From Actinoplanes flavus (lineage in GTDB: Bacteria; Actinomycetota; Actinomycetes; Mycobacteriales; Micromonosporaceae), in the NCBI RefSeq assembly GCF_017592555.1, contig NZ_JAGFNS010000036.1, positions 1-64,000 of the forward strand: a DNA stretch of 64,000 bases, in the 5' to 3' direction. The notes under the pieces were generated by a model. That model did not search any database. It worked only from the letters and a program-made list of their open reading frames with translations, and was not told where the DNA came from. This document shows, piece by piece, positions 53,585 through 64,000 of the stretch (its first letter is position 1; the number at the start of each line of letters is the position of its first letter). A program made the position numbers and the translations under genes.

Positions 53585-53655
53585 CGCGGACCGTACGCGT
53601 CCCGGGCCGTTCCGCGATCTTTCCAAACCGGGTGTCCGTGGGAGAGACTGCGGAC

Positions 53656-53958
53656 ATGGGGCAGGTGTATCCGATGCCGACAGTCGGTGACGTCTTCACC
53701 GACGTACGCGGCGATGGCCGGACGATGCGCGTCAGCTACCACGAGAACCGTCAGGTGGTCGTGGTGTCGTTGTGGGCGGACACCGTGTGCCGCGGCTCGT
53801 TCCAGTTGGCCGCCGACGAGGTGGGCCGCCTCACCGCGCTGCTGGCACAGGTCGCTCCCACCACTGCCGAGATCCCGTCGCCGGCACCGTCGCCGGAGCA
53901 GACCGGCGACGTCTCCATGCTGGCGCTCCCCACCGCCCCGGCTCCGCGGGTCGCCTGA
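53656..53958 (+). CDS. Small hypothetical protein
   Basis: 100 residues from ATG 53656. A compact beta-rich part (VGDVFTDVRGDGRTMRVSYH, then VVVVSLWADTVCRGSFQLA, ADEVGRLTALLAQV) is followed by a Pro/Ala-rich tail. It resembles small conserved actinomycete proteins whose function is unknown. It ends at a terminator hairpin (53967-53985). Confidence 0.6.
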   Translation: MGQVYPMPTVGDVFTDVRGDGRTMRVSYHENRQVVVVSLWADTVCRGSFQLAADEVGRLTALLAQVAPTTAEIPSPAPSPEQTGDVSMLALPTAPAPRVA

Positions 53959-53966
53959 GCCTCGCG

Positions 53967-53985
53967 CCCCGCGACGGGCGCGGGG
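53967..53985. terminator. Short bidirectional hairpin
   Basis: CCCCGCG (53967-53973) and CGCGGGG (53979-53985) pair perfectly around a 5-base loop, between two convergent genes. Confidence 0.6.
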
Positions 53986-53992
53986 ACGGGGT

Positions 53993-54433
53993 TCAGCGGC
54001 GGCCGGTGGAGAGGGCGACGAGGAACTGGCCGCCGCCCGGTTCGACGGTCGTGGTCACGGGGAGGCCGGGCACGAGGCGGGTGAAGCGGTCGGCCAGCCA
54101 GTCCGCCGCCTCCTGGGCGTCCTTGCGGCTGGGGCAGCGGGCCACCAGTTCCCGGCCGCCCTTGCGTTCCAGGCGTTCGGCGACGGTGAGCAGCGGGGCG
54201 GGCTCGATCACGTTGAGCCGGTCCGGCCAGGCGATGACGATCTTGACCGCGCCTTTGCGGGAGTTGCAGGCCCGGTGGGCGAGCCGCTCGGCCAGTTTGG
54301 CTTTCCGGTCGGCGGTCCGGGCGTCGACGCTGGGGCCCCGCGGATCGTTCACCGACATGTCGGCGTCGACCGGCTCGTCACACACCCAGCAGCGCCATCC
54401 GTCGCGCTTCGCCACTTCGTCAAGGGAGCTCAT
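53993..54433 (-). CDS. HNH-type zinc nuclease-like protein
   Basis: 146 residues. The N-terminal half has the HNH framework: RDGWRCWVCDEPVD (Cys pair), AERLAHRACNSRKG (His, Cys, Asn). The C-terminal half is a small alpha/beta domain. Such stand-alone proteins occur in many actinomycetes; nuclease activity is plausible from the motif but not certain because the first catalytic His is not obvious. Confidence 0.7.
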   Translation of the reverse strand: MSSLDEVAKRDGWRCWVCDEPVDADMSVNDPRGPSVDARTADRKAKLAERLAHRACNSRKGAVKIVIAWPDRLNVIEPAPLLTVAERLERKGGRELVARCPSRKDAQEAADWLADRFTRLVPGLPVTTTVEPGGGQFLVALSTGRR

Positions 54434-54524
54434 CGTCCACGAACCTACCCGCCGGTGGGGCGGCGGACGGCCGCGGGGTCATTCCGGGACCGGTCGACCG
54501 GGAGGCATTGTGTCCTTGCGGTTC

Positions 54525-54550
54525 GCACCATCATCCTTGGCTGATGGTGC
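54525..54550. promoter_or_regulatory. Perfect 9-bp inverted repeat across the PucR start codon
   Basis: GCACCATCA (54525-54533) and TGATGGTGC (54542-54550) are perfectly complementary with an 8-base spacer. The right arm contains the ATG at 54544. It could be an autoregulatory operator or an RNA hairpin masking the start. Confidence 0.55.
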
Positions 54551-55782
54551 AGATCGCCTCATCAGACACGGGTTGGCCGCGGATCTCGGCGCCGGTCGCC
54601 GCCCTGTTCCGCCGTGGGGCGCAAATGGCGCTGGACCCTCCCGCGGGGTGGATGGAGGGTCTGCACGCGGCGTCGCTGAGCAGCGAACGGATGCGGCCGG
54701 TCGCCGACGACCCGGTGCTGGCCGCGGCGGTGCGGCGCAGCAACGTCGCCAACCTGCGCCAGTGGGCGTCGGCCAACGTCCGCTCGCCGGGTGCCCGGGT
54801 GCCGGCCGGGCTCGATCCGGACGCTCTCGGCACCGCCCGCGATCTGGTCCGCCGTGGGCTGGACAAGAGCGCGCTCGACTCGTACCGGACCGCGCAGGGT
54901 GTGGTGCTCCGGCGCTGGATGGAGATCTGCTTCGACCTGACCGCCGACCCTGCCGAACTGCGTGAGCTGCTCGATGTCTCCACCCTGTCGATCTCGACGT
55001 TCATCGAGGACACCATCACCGCGGTGTCGGCGCGCATGGAGGCCGAACGCGCCGAGCTGACCGCCGGCACGCACGCCGAGCGGCGGGCCGCGGTGACCCT
55101 GCTGCTGGAGGGCGCCCCGATCGGCCGGGGCCGGGCCGAGGCCCAGCTCGGCTACCGGCTGACCGGCCCGCACACGGCGGCGATCGTCTGGAACACCGGC
55201 ACCCCGGCGCCGGACGAGCTGGAGGCGGCCGCCGAGACGCTGATGCGGGCCACCGGCGCCGGCCACCGGCTGACCGTCGTCGCCAGCACGGCCGCGCTGT
55301 GGCTGTGGCTGCCGGTCGCGACACCCGTCCCGCTGAGCCGGCTGACCACCGGGCTCACCGCGTACCCCGGCGTCCGGGTCGCGGTGGGCCGGCCGGGCAG
55401 CGACGTCGACGGGTTCCGCCGCAGCCACCTCGACGCCACCGCCACGCAGCGCATGCTGACCCGGCTCACCTCACCACAGCAGATCGCCCGCTACACCGAC
55501 ATCCAGCTCGTCGCGCTGCTGACCACCGAACCGGCCCAGACCGACGAGTTCCTCACCGACACCCTCGGCGACCTGCGGCACGCCGACGCCGACACCCGGG
55601 AGACGGTGCTGGTCTACGTCCGCGAGCAGTGCAGCGCGACCCGCGCCGCCGAGCGGCTGTTCACCCACCGCAACACGGTGCTACGCCGCCTGGCCCGCGC
55701 GGACACGCTGCTCCCCCAGCCCCTCGCCGACGACCTGCTCGGGGTGGCCGCCGCGCTGGAGGTGCTGCGCTGGCGCGGCTGA
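54544..55782 (+). CDS. PucR/CdaR-type transcriptional regulator
   Basis: 412 residues from ATG 54544; a TTG at 54508 would add 12 residues. The N-terminal sensor region is helical. The centre has a GGDEF-like regulatory fold (PHTAAIVWNTGTPAPDELEA). The C-terminal PucR HTH is clear (TRETVLVYVREQCSATRAAE then RLFTHRNTVLRRLARADTLL). It converges on the SDR/BVMO operon with 3 bp between the stops, so control of that operon is possible but not implied by position alone. Confidence 0.85.
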   Translation: MVQIASSDTGWPRISAPVAALFRRGAQMALDPPAGWMEGLHAASLSSERMRPVADDPVLAAAVRRSNVANLRQWASANVRSPGARVPAGLDPDALGTARDLVRRGLDKSALDSYRTAQGVVLRRWMEICFDLTADPAELRELLDVSTLSISTFIEDTITAVSARMEAERAELTAGTHAERRAAVTLLLEGAPIGRGRAEAQLGYRLTGPHTAAIVWNTGTPAPDELEAAAETLMRATGAGHRLTVVASTAALWLWLPVATPVPLSRLTTGLTAYPGVRVAVGRPGSDVDGFRRSHLDATATQRMLTRLTSPQQIARYTDIQLVALLTTEPAQTDEFLTDTLGDLRHADADTRETVLVYVREQCSATRAAERLFTHRNTVLRRLARADTLLPQPLADDLLGVAAALEVLRWRG

Positions 55783-55785
55783 CGG

Positions 55786-56640
55786 TCAGCCGCGACCGAA
55801 CAGGCGACGGTCCCAGGCGACGACCAGCTTCGGGTACAGGCGCGGGAACAGCCGTACGAGACGGTCGGTGTGTTTCGCCTCGCTGCCGACCCGGATCCGC
55901 GGTGAGCCGGCCCGCACCCCGTCGACGATGATCCGGGCAGCCCGGTCGGCGGGCATCCGGAGCAGCTTCTCGTTGTAGGTCCGGACGCGCTGCTCCTGCT
56001 CCGGCGTGGGCCGCACACCCTCGCGGGCGGCCTGGCGCAGCGCCGCCGAGGCGATGTCGGTCCGCACGCCGCCCGGGTGCACGACGGTGACGCGCACCGG
56101 GTGCCGGCCGGCGAGCATCTCGGTGCGCAGCACCTCGGTGAAGCCCCGCACCCCGAACTTGCTGGCGCAGTACGCGCCCAGCGTGGGCTGAGCCATGATG
56201 CCGTTGAGGCTGGAGATGGTGACGACGTGCCCGTCACCGGAGGCGATCAGGTGCGGCAGGAACGCCTTGGTCCCGTGGATGACACCGAAGAGATTGACGG
56301 ACAGGACTCTCTCGTACGCCGTCCAGTCGCTCTCCAGAATGGTCTGCCCGCCACCGCTGATCCCGGCGTTGTTGTAGAGCTGGTGCACCACGCCGAAGTG
56401 TGCGGCGACCTCCGTCGCGTACGCCTCGACGGCTTCTCGATCGGTGACGTCCAGGCGGGTGCCGTGCACCTCGGCCCCGAGCGCCTCGACCCGGTCGACG
56501 GTCTCGCCCAGGCCGACGACGTCGACGTCGCTGAGCGCCAGGCGCGCGCCACGTTCGGCCAGCAGTATCGCCAGGGCCCGGCCGATCCCGGAGCCGGCGC
56601 CGGTCACCACGACGACCTTGCCGTTCGGTCCGCCGCTCAT
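55786..56640 (-). CDS. Short-chain dehydrogenase/reductase
   Basis: 284 residues. NAD(P)-binding TGAGSGIG, NNAG, catalytic SSLNGIMAQPTLGAYCASKF (Ser-Tyr-Lys) and the PGGVRTDI loop are all present. A C-terminal extension (AKHTDRLVRLFPRLYPKLVV) is common in SDRs paired with Baeyer-Villiger monooxygenases. ATG 56640 overlaps the BVMO stop (ATGA 56637-56640), so both are made together. Likely role: oxidising an alcohol to the ketone substrate of the monooxygenase. Confidence 0.9.
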   Translation of the reverse strand: MSGGPNGKVVVVTGAGSGIGRALAILLAERGARLALSDVDVVGLGETVDRVEALGAEVHGTRLDVTDREAVEAYATEVAAHFGVVHQLYNNAGISGGGQTILESDWTAYERVLSVNLFGVIHGTKAFLPHLIASGDGHVVTISSLNGIMAQPTLGAYCASKFGVRGFTEVLRTEMLAGRHPVRVTVVHPGGVRTDIASAALRQAAREGVRPTPEQEQRVRTYNEKLLRMPADRAARIIVDGVRAGSPRIRVGSEAKHTDRLVRLFPRLYPKLVVAWDRRLFGRG

Positions 56641-58130
56641 GCCGCCGTCACCGCCACCCGGCCGAAGTGCAGCTCCGGGTCGGTGACCGCGTCGGCACGC
56701 AGCAACTTCACGTCCGACTGGTAGTCCATGGAGGTCAGCCACGGCATCCGGTCACCCTGCCGGGGCAGCTGTCCGACGGCCCGCTGGATGTAGCCGGCGC
56801 CGAAGTCCAGGAACGGCCGGGTCGGCATCGCCGGGTCGGCCACCTCGGGCCGGCAGACGTCGTAGCCGTGCGTGTCCATGTGCTGGAGCAGCCGGCAGAA
56901 GTGCTCGCAGAGCAGCCCGATCTTCAACGTCCACGACGAGTTGGTGTAGCCGATCGCGAACGCGAAGTTCGGCACCCCGGAGAGCATCATGCCCTTGTAC
57001 GCGACCGTGTCCGGCAGGCGCACCGGCGTGTCGTCGACGGTGATCGGGACGCCGCCCAGCGCCAGCACGTTCAGGCCGGTCGCGGTGACGATGATGTCGG
57101 CAGCCAGCTCACGTCCGGACTCCAGCAGCACGCCGTGCTCGGTGAACGACGCGATCCGGTCGGTGACCACGGACGCCTTCCCGTCCCGGATCGACCGGAA
57201 CAGATCACCGTCGGGGACCACGCACAACCGCTGGTCCCATGGGTCGTACGGTGGGTGGAAATGCTCGTCGACGGGATAGCCGGCCGGCAGCTGCCGGGCA
57301 TTGACCCACCGGATGATCTTCCGGGCGGTCGCCGGGTACCGCTTCGAGAACGCCCAGATGGCCTTCTGCTGAGCGATGTTCTTGCGCCGGGTCCAGGCGT
57401 ATCCGCGCTGCTCGCCGAGGTACCTGCGAAACGCGATGGCCAGGGCGTCCCTCTTCGGCGCCGGCAGCACGTAGGTGGGGGTGCGCTGAAGCATCATCAC
57501 GTGCGCGGCGTCGCCGGCCATCGCCGGGACGATGGTGACCGCGGTCGCGCCGCTGCCGATCACCACGACCCGCTTGCCGTGATAGTCGAGGTCCTCCGGC
57601 CAGTGCTGCGGGTGCACGATGGCCCCCTGGAACCGGTCACGGCCGGTGAACGACGGGGTGAAGCCCTCGTCGTAGCGGTAGTAGCCGCCGGCCGAGAAGA
57701 TCCAGCCGCAGGTCATGGTGAGCCGCTCGCCGGTGTCGGCGCGTTCCACCTCGACGGTCCAGCGCGCCCGCTCGCTCGCCCAGGACGCGCCGACCACCCG
57801 GTGGTGGTAGCGGATGTGGGCGTCGAGGCCGTTCTCGGTGGCCGTCTCGCGCAGGTAGGCCAGGATCCGGGGCGCGGACGCGATCGACTCCTCGTCGCGC
57901 CAGGGCTTGAACTCGTACCCGAAGGTGTGCAGGTCCGAATCCGACCGGATGCCCGGGTACCGGAACAGGTCCCAGGTGCCACCCGAGGCGGCCCGCGCCT
58001 CCAGGATCGCGAAGCTGCGCCCGGGAAGTTCGGTCCGCAGGTAGCGCCCGGCGCCGATGCCGGAGATCCCGGCACCGACGATCAGCACGTCCAGGTGCTC
58101 GGCGTCCGCCGCCTTGTCGAAGATCACCAT
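56637..58130 (-). CDS. Baeyer-Villiger-type FAD/NADPH monooxygenase
   Basis: 497 residues. First Rossmann motif GAGISGIGAGRYL (FAD), then the BVMO fingerprint FQGAIVHPQHWP (FxGxxxHxxxW[P/D]), then the NADPH motif VIGSGATAVTIVPA. C-terminal ATGLNVLALGG is also typical. It would insert oxygen next to a carbonyl, turning ketones into esters or lactones. ATG 58130 has GGAG five bases upstream; longer reading frames lack such a site. Confidence 0.9.
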   Translation of the reverse strand: MVIFDKAADAEHLDVLIVGAGISGIGAGRYLRTELPGRSFAILEARAASGGTWDLFRYPGIRSDSDLHTFGYEFKPWRDEESIASAPRILAYLRETATENGLDAHIRYHHRVVGASWASERARWTVEVERADTGERLTMTCGWIFSAGGYYRYDEGFTPSFTGRDRFQGAIVHPQHWPEDLDYHGKRVVVIGSGATAVTIVPAMAGDAAHVMMLQRTPTYVLPAPKRDALAIAFRRYLGEQRGYAWTRRKNIAQQKAIWAFSKRYPATARKIIRWVNARQLPAGYPVDEHFHPPYDPWDQRLCVVPDGDLFRSIRDGKASVVTDRIASFTEHGVLLESGRELAADIIVTATGLNVLALGGVPITVDDTPVRLPDTVAYKGMMLSGVPNFAFAIGYTNSSWTLKIGLLCEHFCRLLQHMDTHGYDVCRPEVADPAMPTRPFLDFGAGYIQRAVGQLPRQGDRMPWLTSMDYQSDVKLLRADAVTDPELHFGRVAVTAA

Positions 58131-58254
58131 GCCACTCCGCTCGTACCGACCGGTGATACCTGTCCAGGATCGGCAACCGCGCCCCTGCCGCGCCAGGGAG
58201 GATCGCACCGGATGACCGTCTCGGTGGTGCACTCTGCACCAGCGCCGTCTCCCG

Positions 58255-59292
58255 CTAGCCGGACAGGGCGGCGAGGCGGTCCCGCCGGACGTGGGACAGC
58301 TCGTGGTGGTGCTGGTCGCCCGGGTGGCTGTCCGGGTCGACGTGCACGGTGGCGGCCGTGAGGCGGGGCACGGCGTGGGTGAGCTGGTGTTCGGCGTCGG
58401 CGGCGATCTCGTGGGCGGCGAGCAGGCTGAGCCCGGCGTCGACGACGATGGCGGCCTCGGCGTGCAGACGGTGTCCGATCCAGCGCAGCCGCAGCCCGCA
58501 GACGTCGCGGATGCCGGGGACCGCACGCAGCGCCTGTTCGGCGCGGTCGACGAGGTCGGGGTCGACGCGGTCCATCAGCCGCCGGTAGACCTCGCGGGCG
58601 GCGTCCTTGAACACGAAGGCGATGGCGGCGGTGATGGCCAGGCCGACGACCGGGTCGGCCCAGCCCCAGCCGAGCCGGGCGCCGGCGGCGGCCAGGACGA
58701 CGGCGAGGGAGGTGAAGCCGTCGGTGCGGGCGTGCAGCCCGTCGGCGACCAGGGCGGCCGAGCCGATGCGGCGGCCGACGGCGATGCGGTAGCGCGCGAC
58801 GATCTCGTTGCCGGCGCATCCGATCAGTCCGGCGGCGAACACCCACGGCAGGTGGGTCATGGTTCGCGGGTGCAGCAGCCGGTCGACGGCGAACCCGGCG
58901 GACGCCACCGCGGAGGCGGCGATGACCAGGACGATCACGATGCCGGCCAGGTCTTCGGCGCGGCCGAACCCGTACGTGTAGGCCCGGGTGGCGGCCCGCC
59001 GGCCGAGCCAGAACGCGATGCCCAGCGGGACGGCGGTGAGCGCGTCGGCGACGTTGTGCAGGGTGTCGCCGAGCAGGGCCACCGAGCCGGAGAGGGCGAC
59101 GACGGCCGCTTGCAGCAGCGCGGTCACGCCGAGGCCGGTCAGCGAGATCCACAGGGCGCGCATGCCGTCGCGGGACGATTCGAGCGCGGAGTCGACCCGG
59201 TCGGCGCTGTCGTGCGAGTGCGGGGTGAGCACGTGCCGGAGCCGGTGCAGCCGTCCGTGATGGTGGTCGTGGCGGTGCTCGTGGGCGGACAT
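58255..59292 (-). CDS. Cation diffusion facilitator (CDF) metal efflux transporter
   Basis: 345 residues. The His-rich N-terminus (MSAHEHRHDHHHGRLHRLRH) is a likely metal sponge. Six membrane helices carry the HxxxD metal sites (LLGDTLHNVADALTAVPL and LVADGLHARTDGF). The C-terminal cytoplasmic domain has the ferredoxin-like CDF fold (AVPGIRDVCGLRLRWIGHRL). Zinc or cobalt export is expected. ATG 59292 has GAAGG five bases upstream. It is divergent from an ArsR repressor, the usual control arrangement. Confidence 0.9.
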   Translation of the reverse strand: MSAHEHRHDHHHGRLHRLRHVLTPHSHDSADRVDSALESSRDGMRALWISLTGLGVTALLQAAVVALSGSVALLGDTLHNVADALTAVPLGIAFWLGRRAATRAYTYGFGRAEDLAGIVIVLVIAASAVASAGFAVDRLLHPRTMTHLPWVFAAGLIGCAGNEIVARYRIAVGRRIGSAALVADGLHARTDGFTSLAVVLAAAGARLGWGWADPVVGLAITAAIAFVFKDAAREVYRRLMDRVDPDLVDRAEQALRAVPGIRDVCGLRLRWIGHRLHAEAAIVVDAGLSLLAAHEIAADAEHQLTHAVPRLTAATVHVDPDSHPGDQHHHELSHVRRDRLAALSG

Positions 59293-59323
59293 CGGGCGCC
59301 TTCCCTCGTGGTCGAGACGCCCC

Positions 59324-59346
59324 ATAATATGTGCTCATGCGCGCAC
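59324..59346. promoter_or_regulatory. Shared -10 region and ArsR/SmtB-type operator
   Basis: TAATAT at 59325-59330 is a -10 box for the ArsR gene, and the same bases give TATTAT on the other strand for the CDF gene. The overlapping imperfect palindrome GTGCTCATGCGCGCAC (59331-59346) is a plausible metal-sensor operator that would shut both promoters. Confidence 0.5.
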
Positions 59347-59672
59347 GCGACAACGTTGCAGATGCCAATGACCTGCAGAAACGTGTTCCGGGCAACGCCA
59401 CGGTGGAGGCGGCAACGGTGCTTCTCGGCATGCTCGCCGACGCCACGAGACTGCGGCTGACGGCCTGCCTCGTACACGGCGAACAGGACGTCACCGCGCT
59501 GACCGCCGCCGTCGGCGCGGCCCGCCCGGCGGTCTCCCAGCATCTCGCCAAGCTGCGGCTGGCCGGTCTGGTGACGGTACGCCGCGACGGCCGCCGCCAG
59601 GTGTACGCGCTCGCCGGCCCGCACGTCGGCCGCCTGGTCACCCAGGCGTTGCGCACGGCCGAGCACCGGTGA
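59337..59672 (+). CDS. ArsR/SmtB-family metal-sensing repressor
   Basis: 111 residues. Winged HTH with LLGMLADATRLRLTACLVHG then ALTAAVGAARPAVSQHLAKL and RLAGLVTVRRDGRRQVYAL. The C-terminal helix GPHVGRLVTQALRTAEHR has spaced His/Glu/His residues like the alpha-5 zinc/cobalt site of CzrA-type sensors. ATG 59337 is seven bases after the -10 TAATAT, indicating a leaderless mRNA; GTG 59331 is less likely. It should derepress the divergent CDF exporter when metal binds. Confidence 0.88.
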   Translation: MRARDNVADANDLQKRVPGNATVEAATVLLGMLADATRLRLTACLVHGEQDVTALTAAVGAARPAVSQHLAKLRLAGLVTVRRDGRRQVYALAGPHVGRLVTQALRTAEHR

Positions 59673-59704
59673 CGGCCGGGCGCGGCACGACCCGCGCCCG
59701 GCCG
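59673..59704. terminator. Bidirectional hairpin terminator
   Basis: CGGCCGGGCGCGG (59673-59685) and CCGCGCCCGGCCG (59692-59704) form a perfect 13-bp stem with a 6-base loop between the convergent ArsR and Cip1-like genes. Confidence 0.85.
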
Positions 59705-59711
59705 ATCGCGG

Positions 59712-62575
<2,864 letters not shown>

Positions 62576-62629
62576 TCATCAATATGACGCCCCCCATCGG
62601 CGGCAATTGCGTTGATGCCTTCCACCCGC

Positions 62630-63211
62630 ATGGATCAAGATGCGCTCGTGGATCCCTACCTGAACACCGAACGCCTCACCCTGCGCCGCTTCACCGCCGC
62701 CGACGCGGACCTGCTGATCGAACTGGACAGCGACCCCGCCGTCATGCGCTACCTGACCGGCGGCGAGCCGACCGCACCGGACGAGATCCGCGAACGCGAC
62801 CTGCCGGGCATTCTCGCCGGCTACGACAGGTGGGACGGCGACTTCGGCGTGTTCGCGGCGCACGACCGGGACCGCGGCGCCTTCGTCGGCTGGTTCCTGC
62901 TGCGCCCCGAGCGGACCGGCCCACGCGACGAGGCGGAACTCGGCTACCGGCTGCGCCGGGCCGAGTGGGGCGGGGGTTACGCCACCGAGGGCTCGAAAGC
63001 CCTGTTGGGCAAGGCGTTCACCGACCTCGGCGTACGCCTGGTCTGGGCCGAGACGATGGCGGTGAACGAGGGATCCCGCAAGGTGATGGAGAAGATCGGC
63101 ATGACGCCGGCCGGCACCCTCGACACTCCCCCCGACATGCGGACGATCGAGGGCTGGGAGAAGGGCGGCGTGCGTTACGAGATCACCCGGCAGCGGTGGG
63201 AACAGCGCTGA
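62630..63211 (+). CDS. GNAT-family N-acetyltransferase (RimJ/RimL-like)
   Basis: 193 residues from ATG 62630; GTG 62648 (MDPYLNTERL) is also possible. Acetyl-CoA-binding motif A is LGYRLRRAEWGGGYATEGSK and motif B is AVNEGSRKVMEKIGMTPAG. The opening LNTERLTLRRFTAADADLL is the standard start of this subfamily. Substrate unknown; such enzymes modify protein N-termini, amino acids or antibiotics. It is divergent from the GH5 operon. Confidence 0.88.
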   Translation: MDQDALVDPYLNTERLTLRRFTAADADLLIELDSDPAVMRYLTGGEPTAPDEIRERDLPGILAGYDRWDGDFGVFAAHDRDRGAFVGWFLLRPERTGPRDEAELGYRLRRAEWGGGYATEGSKALLGKAFTDLGVRLVWAETMAVNEGSRKVMEKIGMTPAGTLDTPPDMRTIEGWEKGGVRYEITRQRWEQR

Positions 63212-63769
63212 AGAACCATTTCCGGTACGCGTGACCTCGCCCCGCCAGGTCAGGCCGTCCCGTCCGTGCGGCGCGCGCCCGGCGGATGGTCCCGCCTGTG
63301 CCGCGCCCGCCGGGCTCAGATCGGCGCCCGGGCGGGCCGGCGCGGGCGTCGCCTCACCCACCTGCCGCCGCTCGCGCCGTCTCCGGCAAGCTCACCGGTG
63401 GCTCGCGCGCGCACTCCCGAGGTCAAGGTCGAAGGGCTGACGAAGCCGTTGCATCGCCTCGGCGCTGCGGTCGGTCTCCGCCTTCGGCGCCTGGTCCTGC
63501 GCCGGCCGGTCGTCGGCCCCACGAAACTCCACAGCATTCACGGACATCCCGGCTCCCCGTTCCTCAGTCTCACCGTTGGGCGGCAGTATTACCCATACTT
63601 CTCCGTTCGGGAACCGATTTGTCGTTCACTGTGAGCAACGCAGTGGCTCGCCCGAGGGATCCCTACGGCGAGGAGCCAGGCCGTCAGGCCGTCGCCACCC
63701 GGCTTCCCGGCGCGGGCCGCCACCACCACCGTCGGTGATCGGCGGCCCGACATCGTTGCGACATGACGC
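63212..63769. other. 558-bp stretch between convergent genes with no recognised gene
   Basis: Only short chance frames occur. GGGCCGCC (63714-63721) and GGCGGCCC (63741-63748) can pair and may terminate the leftward LGFP gene. A less GC-rich patch around 63575-63630 has no identifiable function. Confidence 0.4.
63714..63748 (-). terminator. Possible hairpin after the LGFP gene
   Basis: An 8-bp perfect inverted repeat with a 19-base loop, 22 bp downstream of the leftward stop. It is weaker than the other terminators in the window. Confidence 0.35.
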
Positions 63770-64000
63770 TCAGCAGGTGGCGTGCGCCCCGCCGTTCGAG
63801 GTCCAGTACATCGTGCCGCCCTGGAACAGCTGGTACCGGCCGCCGCCGCCCGGGGTGTCCGCCTCGTCCGCGATCGGGTAGCGCAGACAACCGCGTTCCC
63901 AGCCCTTCGCCGCCCACTGGCTGCGAATGGCGCCGTAGACGGGATGCGCGCCGGTCGCCGGCGTCCAGTAGATCGAGCCGCCACGTTCGAAGTGGTTGTA
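63770..64000 (-). CDS. LGFP-repeat protein, C-terminal part (5' end outside the window)
   Basis: The last 76 codons of a leftward gene are seen. They contain one full and one partial LGFP repeat ([19 protein letters not shown], then [43 protein letters not shown]). LGFP repeats occur at the C-terminus of secreted actinomycete esterases, peptidases and amidases and are thought to bind the cell wall. The catalytic part would lie beyond the window edge. Confidence 0.8.
   Translation of the reverse strand, partial: YNHFERGGSIYWTPATGAHPVYGAIRSQWAAKGWERGCLRYPIADEADTPGGGGRYQLFQGGTMYWTSNGGAHATC

Noticed and set aside
58124-59656. 510-codon minus-strand frame over the CDF and ArsR genes
   Set aside because: Shadow frame; the CDF frame has membrane helices and HxxxD sites and ArsR has an HTH.
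63230-63760. Several 60-150 codon frames in the last intergenic region
   Set aside because: All are Arg/Pro/Ala-rich, lack ribosome sites and overlap each other in several frames.

Overview
The window is high-GC chromosomal DNA from a filamentous actinomycete, most likely of the Micromonosporaceae (Actinoplanes-like). The grounds are GTG/TTG starts, tightly overlapping operons with 4-bp ATGA/GTGA junctions, many secreted CBM2 and CBM13 glycoside hydrolases, and families such as DUF6301/TY-Chap, SAM_MT DUF574, mycothiol-type DinB proteins and LGFP repeats. The genus is inferred from family content, not proven.

Layout. 1-2.1 kb: the end of an IS5-like element cutting a small ORF, then a secreted hypothetical protein and a DUF6301/TY-Chap pair. 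2.1-5.4 kb: two tandem small paralogues separated by a 29-bp repeat, a CBM2-bearing secreted metallopeptidase and a HEAT-like protein. 5.4-12.4 kb: an IclR-controlled sugar ABC importer with a fused MalF-MalG permease, next to a divergent lactonase and an IlvD/Edd sugar-acid dehydratase. 12.4-20.9 kb: a hemicellulose locus. A leftward operon (SGNH esterase-CBM13, GH27-CBM13, GH43-CBM6, GH62-CBM2) is divergent from a ricin-GH43 gene, and the shared 440-bp control region has three LacI-type operators. The enzymes would release arabinose, xylose and galactose from arabinoxylan-type polymers. The neighbouring importer, lactonase and dehydratase could carry oxidative catabolism of one of these sugars. 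A GH10 xylanase lies at 27 kb.

21-26.3 kb: a two-gene operon of large dynamin-like GTPases with three G domains in total. 27.8-28.1 kb: a cluster of tRNA-like sequences on the minus strand, including a foldable tRNA-Gln(TTG). 28.2-37.2 kb: a four-gene, translationally coupled operon made of a small membrane protein, a CHAT caspase-like protease, a 1,738-residue STAND-like NTPase with a peptidoglycan-binding-like segment and a degenerate CHAT-like C-terminus, and an HExxH metallopeptidase. It faces a convergent pair encoding a vWA protein and a Cys/His-rich protein with a KH-like tail. This block uses more A/T-ending codons than its surroundings and is the best candidate for an undescribed NTP-dependent conflict (defence) system.

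39-54 kb: mostly housekeeping or accessory genes. They include an ABC exporter, a PI-PLC, a broken methyltransferase, a split Aer-like receptor (PAS protein plus soluble methyl-accepting protein), a membrane chemoreceptor, a TetR/FAD-monooxygenase divergent pair, a cyclase/ThDP-enzyme operon and an HNH protein. 54-59.7 kb: a PucR regulator, an SDR/Baeyer-Villiger monooxygenase operon, and a divergent CDF transporter/ArsR pair. 59.7-62.6 kb: a cellulose locus with a GH5-CBM2 endoglucanase translationally coupled to a CBM2-Cip1-like protein, under a perfect CebR-type box. The window ends with a GNAT acetyltransferase and the 3' part of an LGFP-repeat protein.
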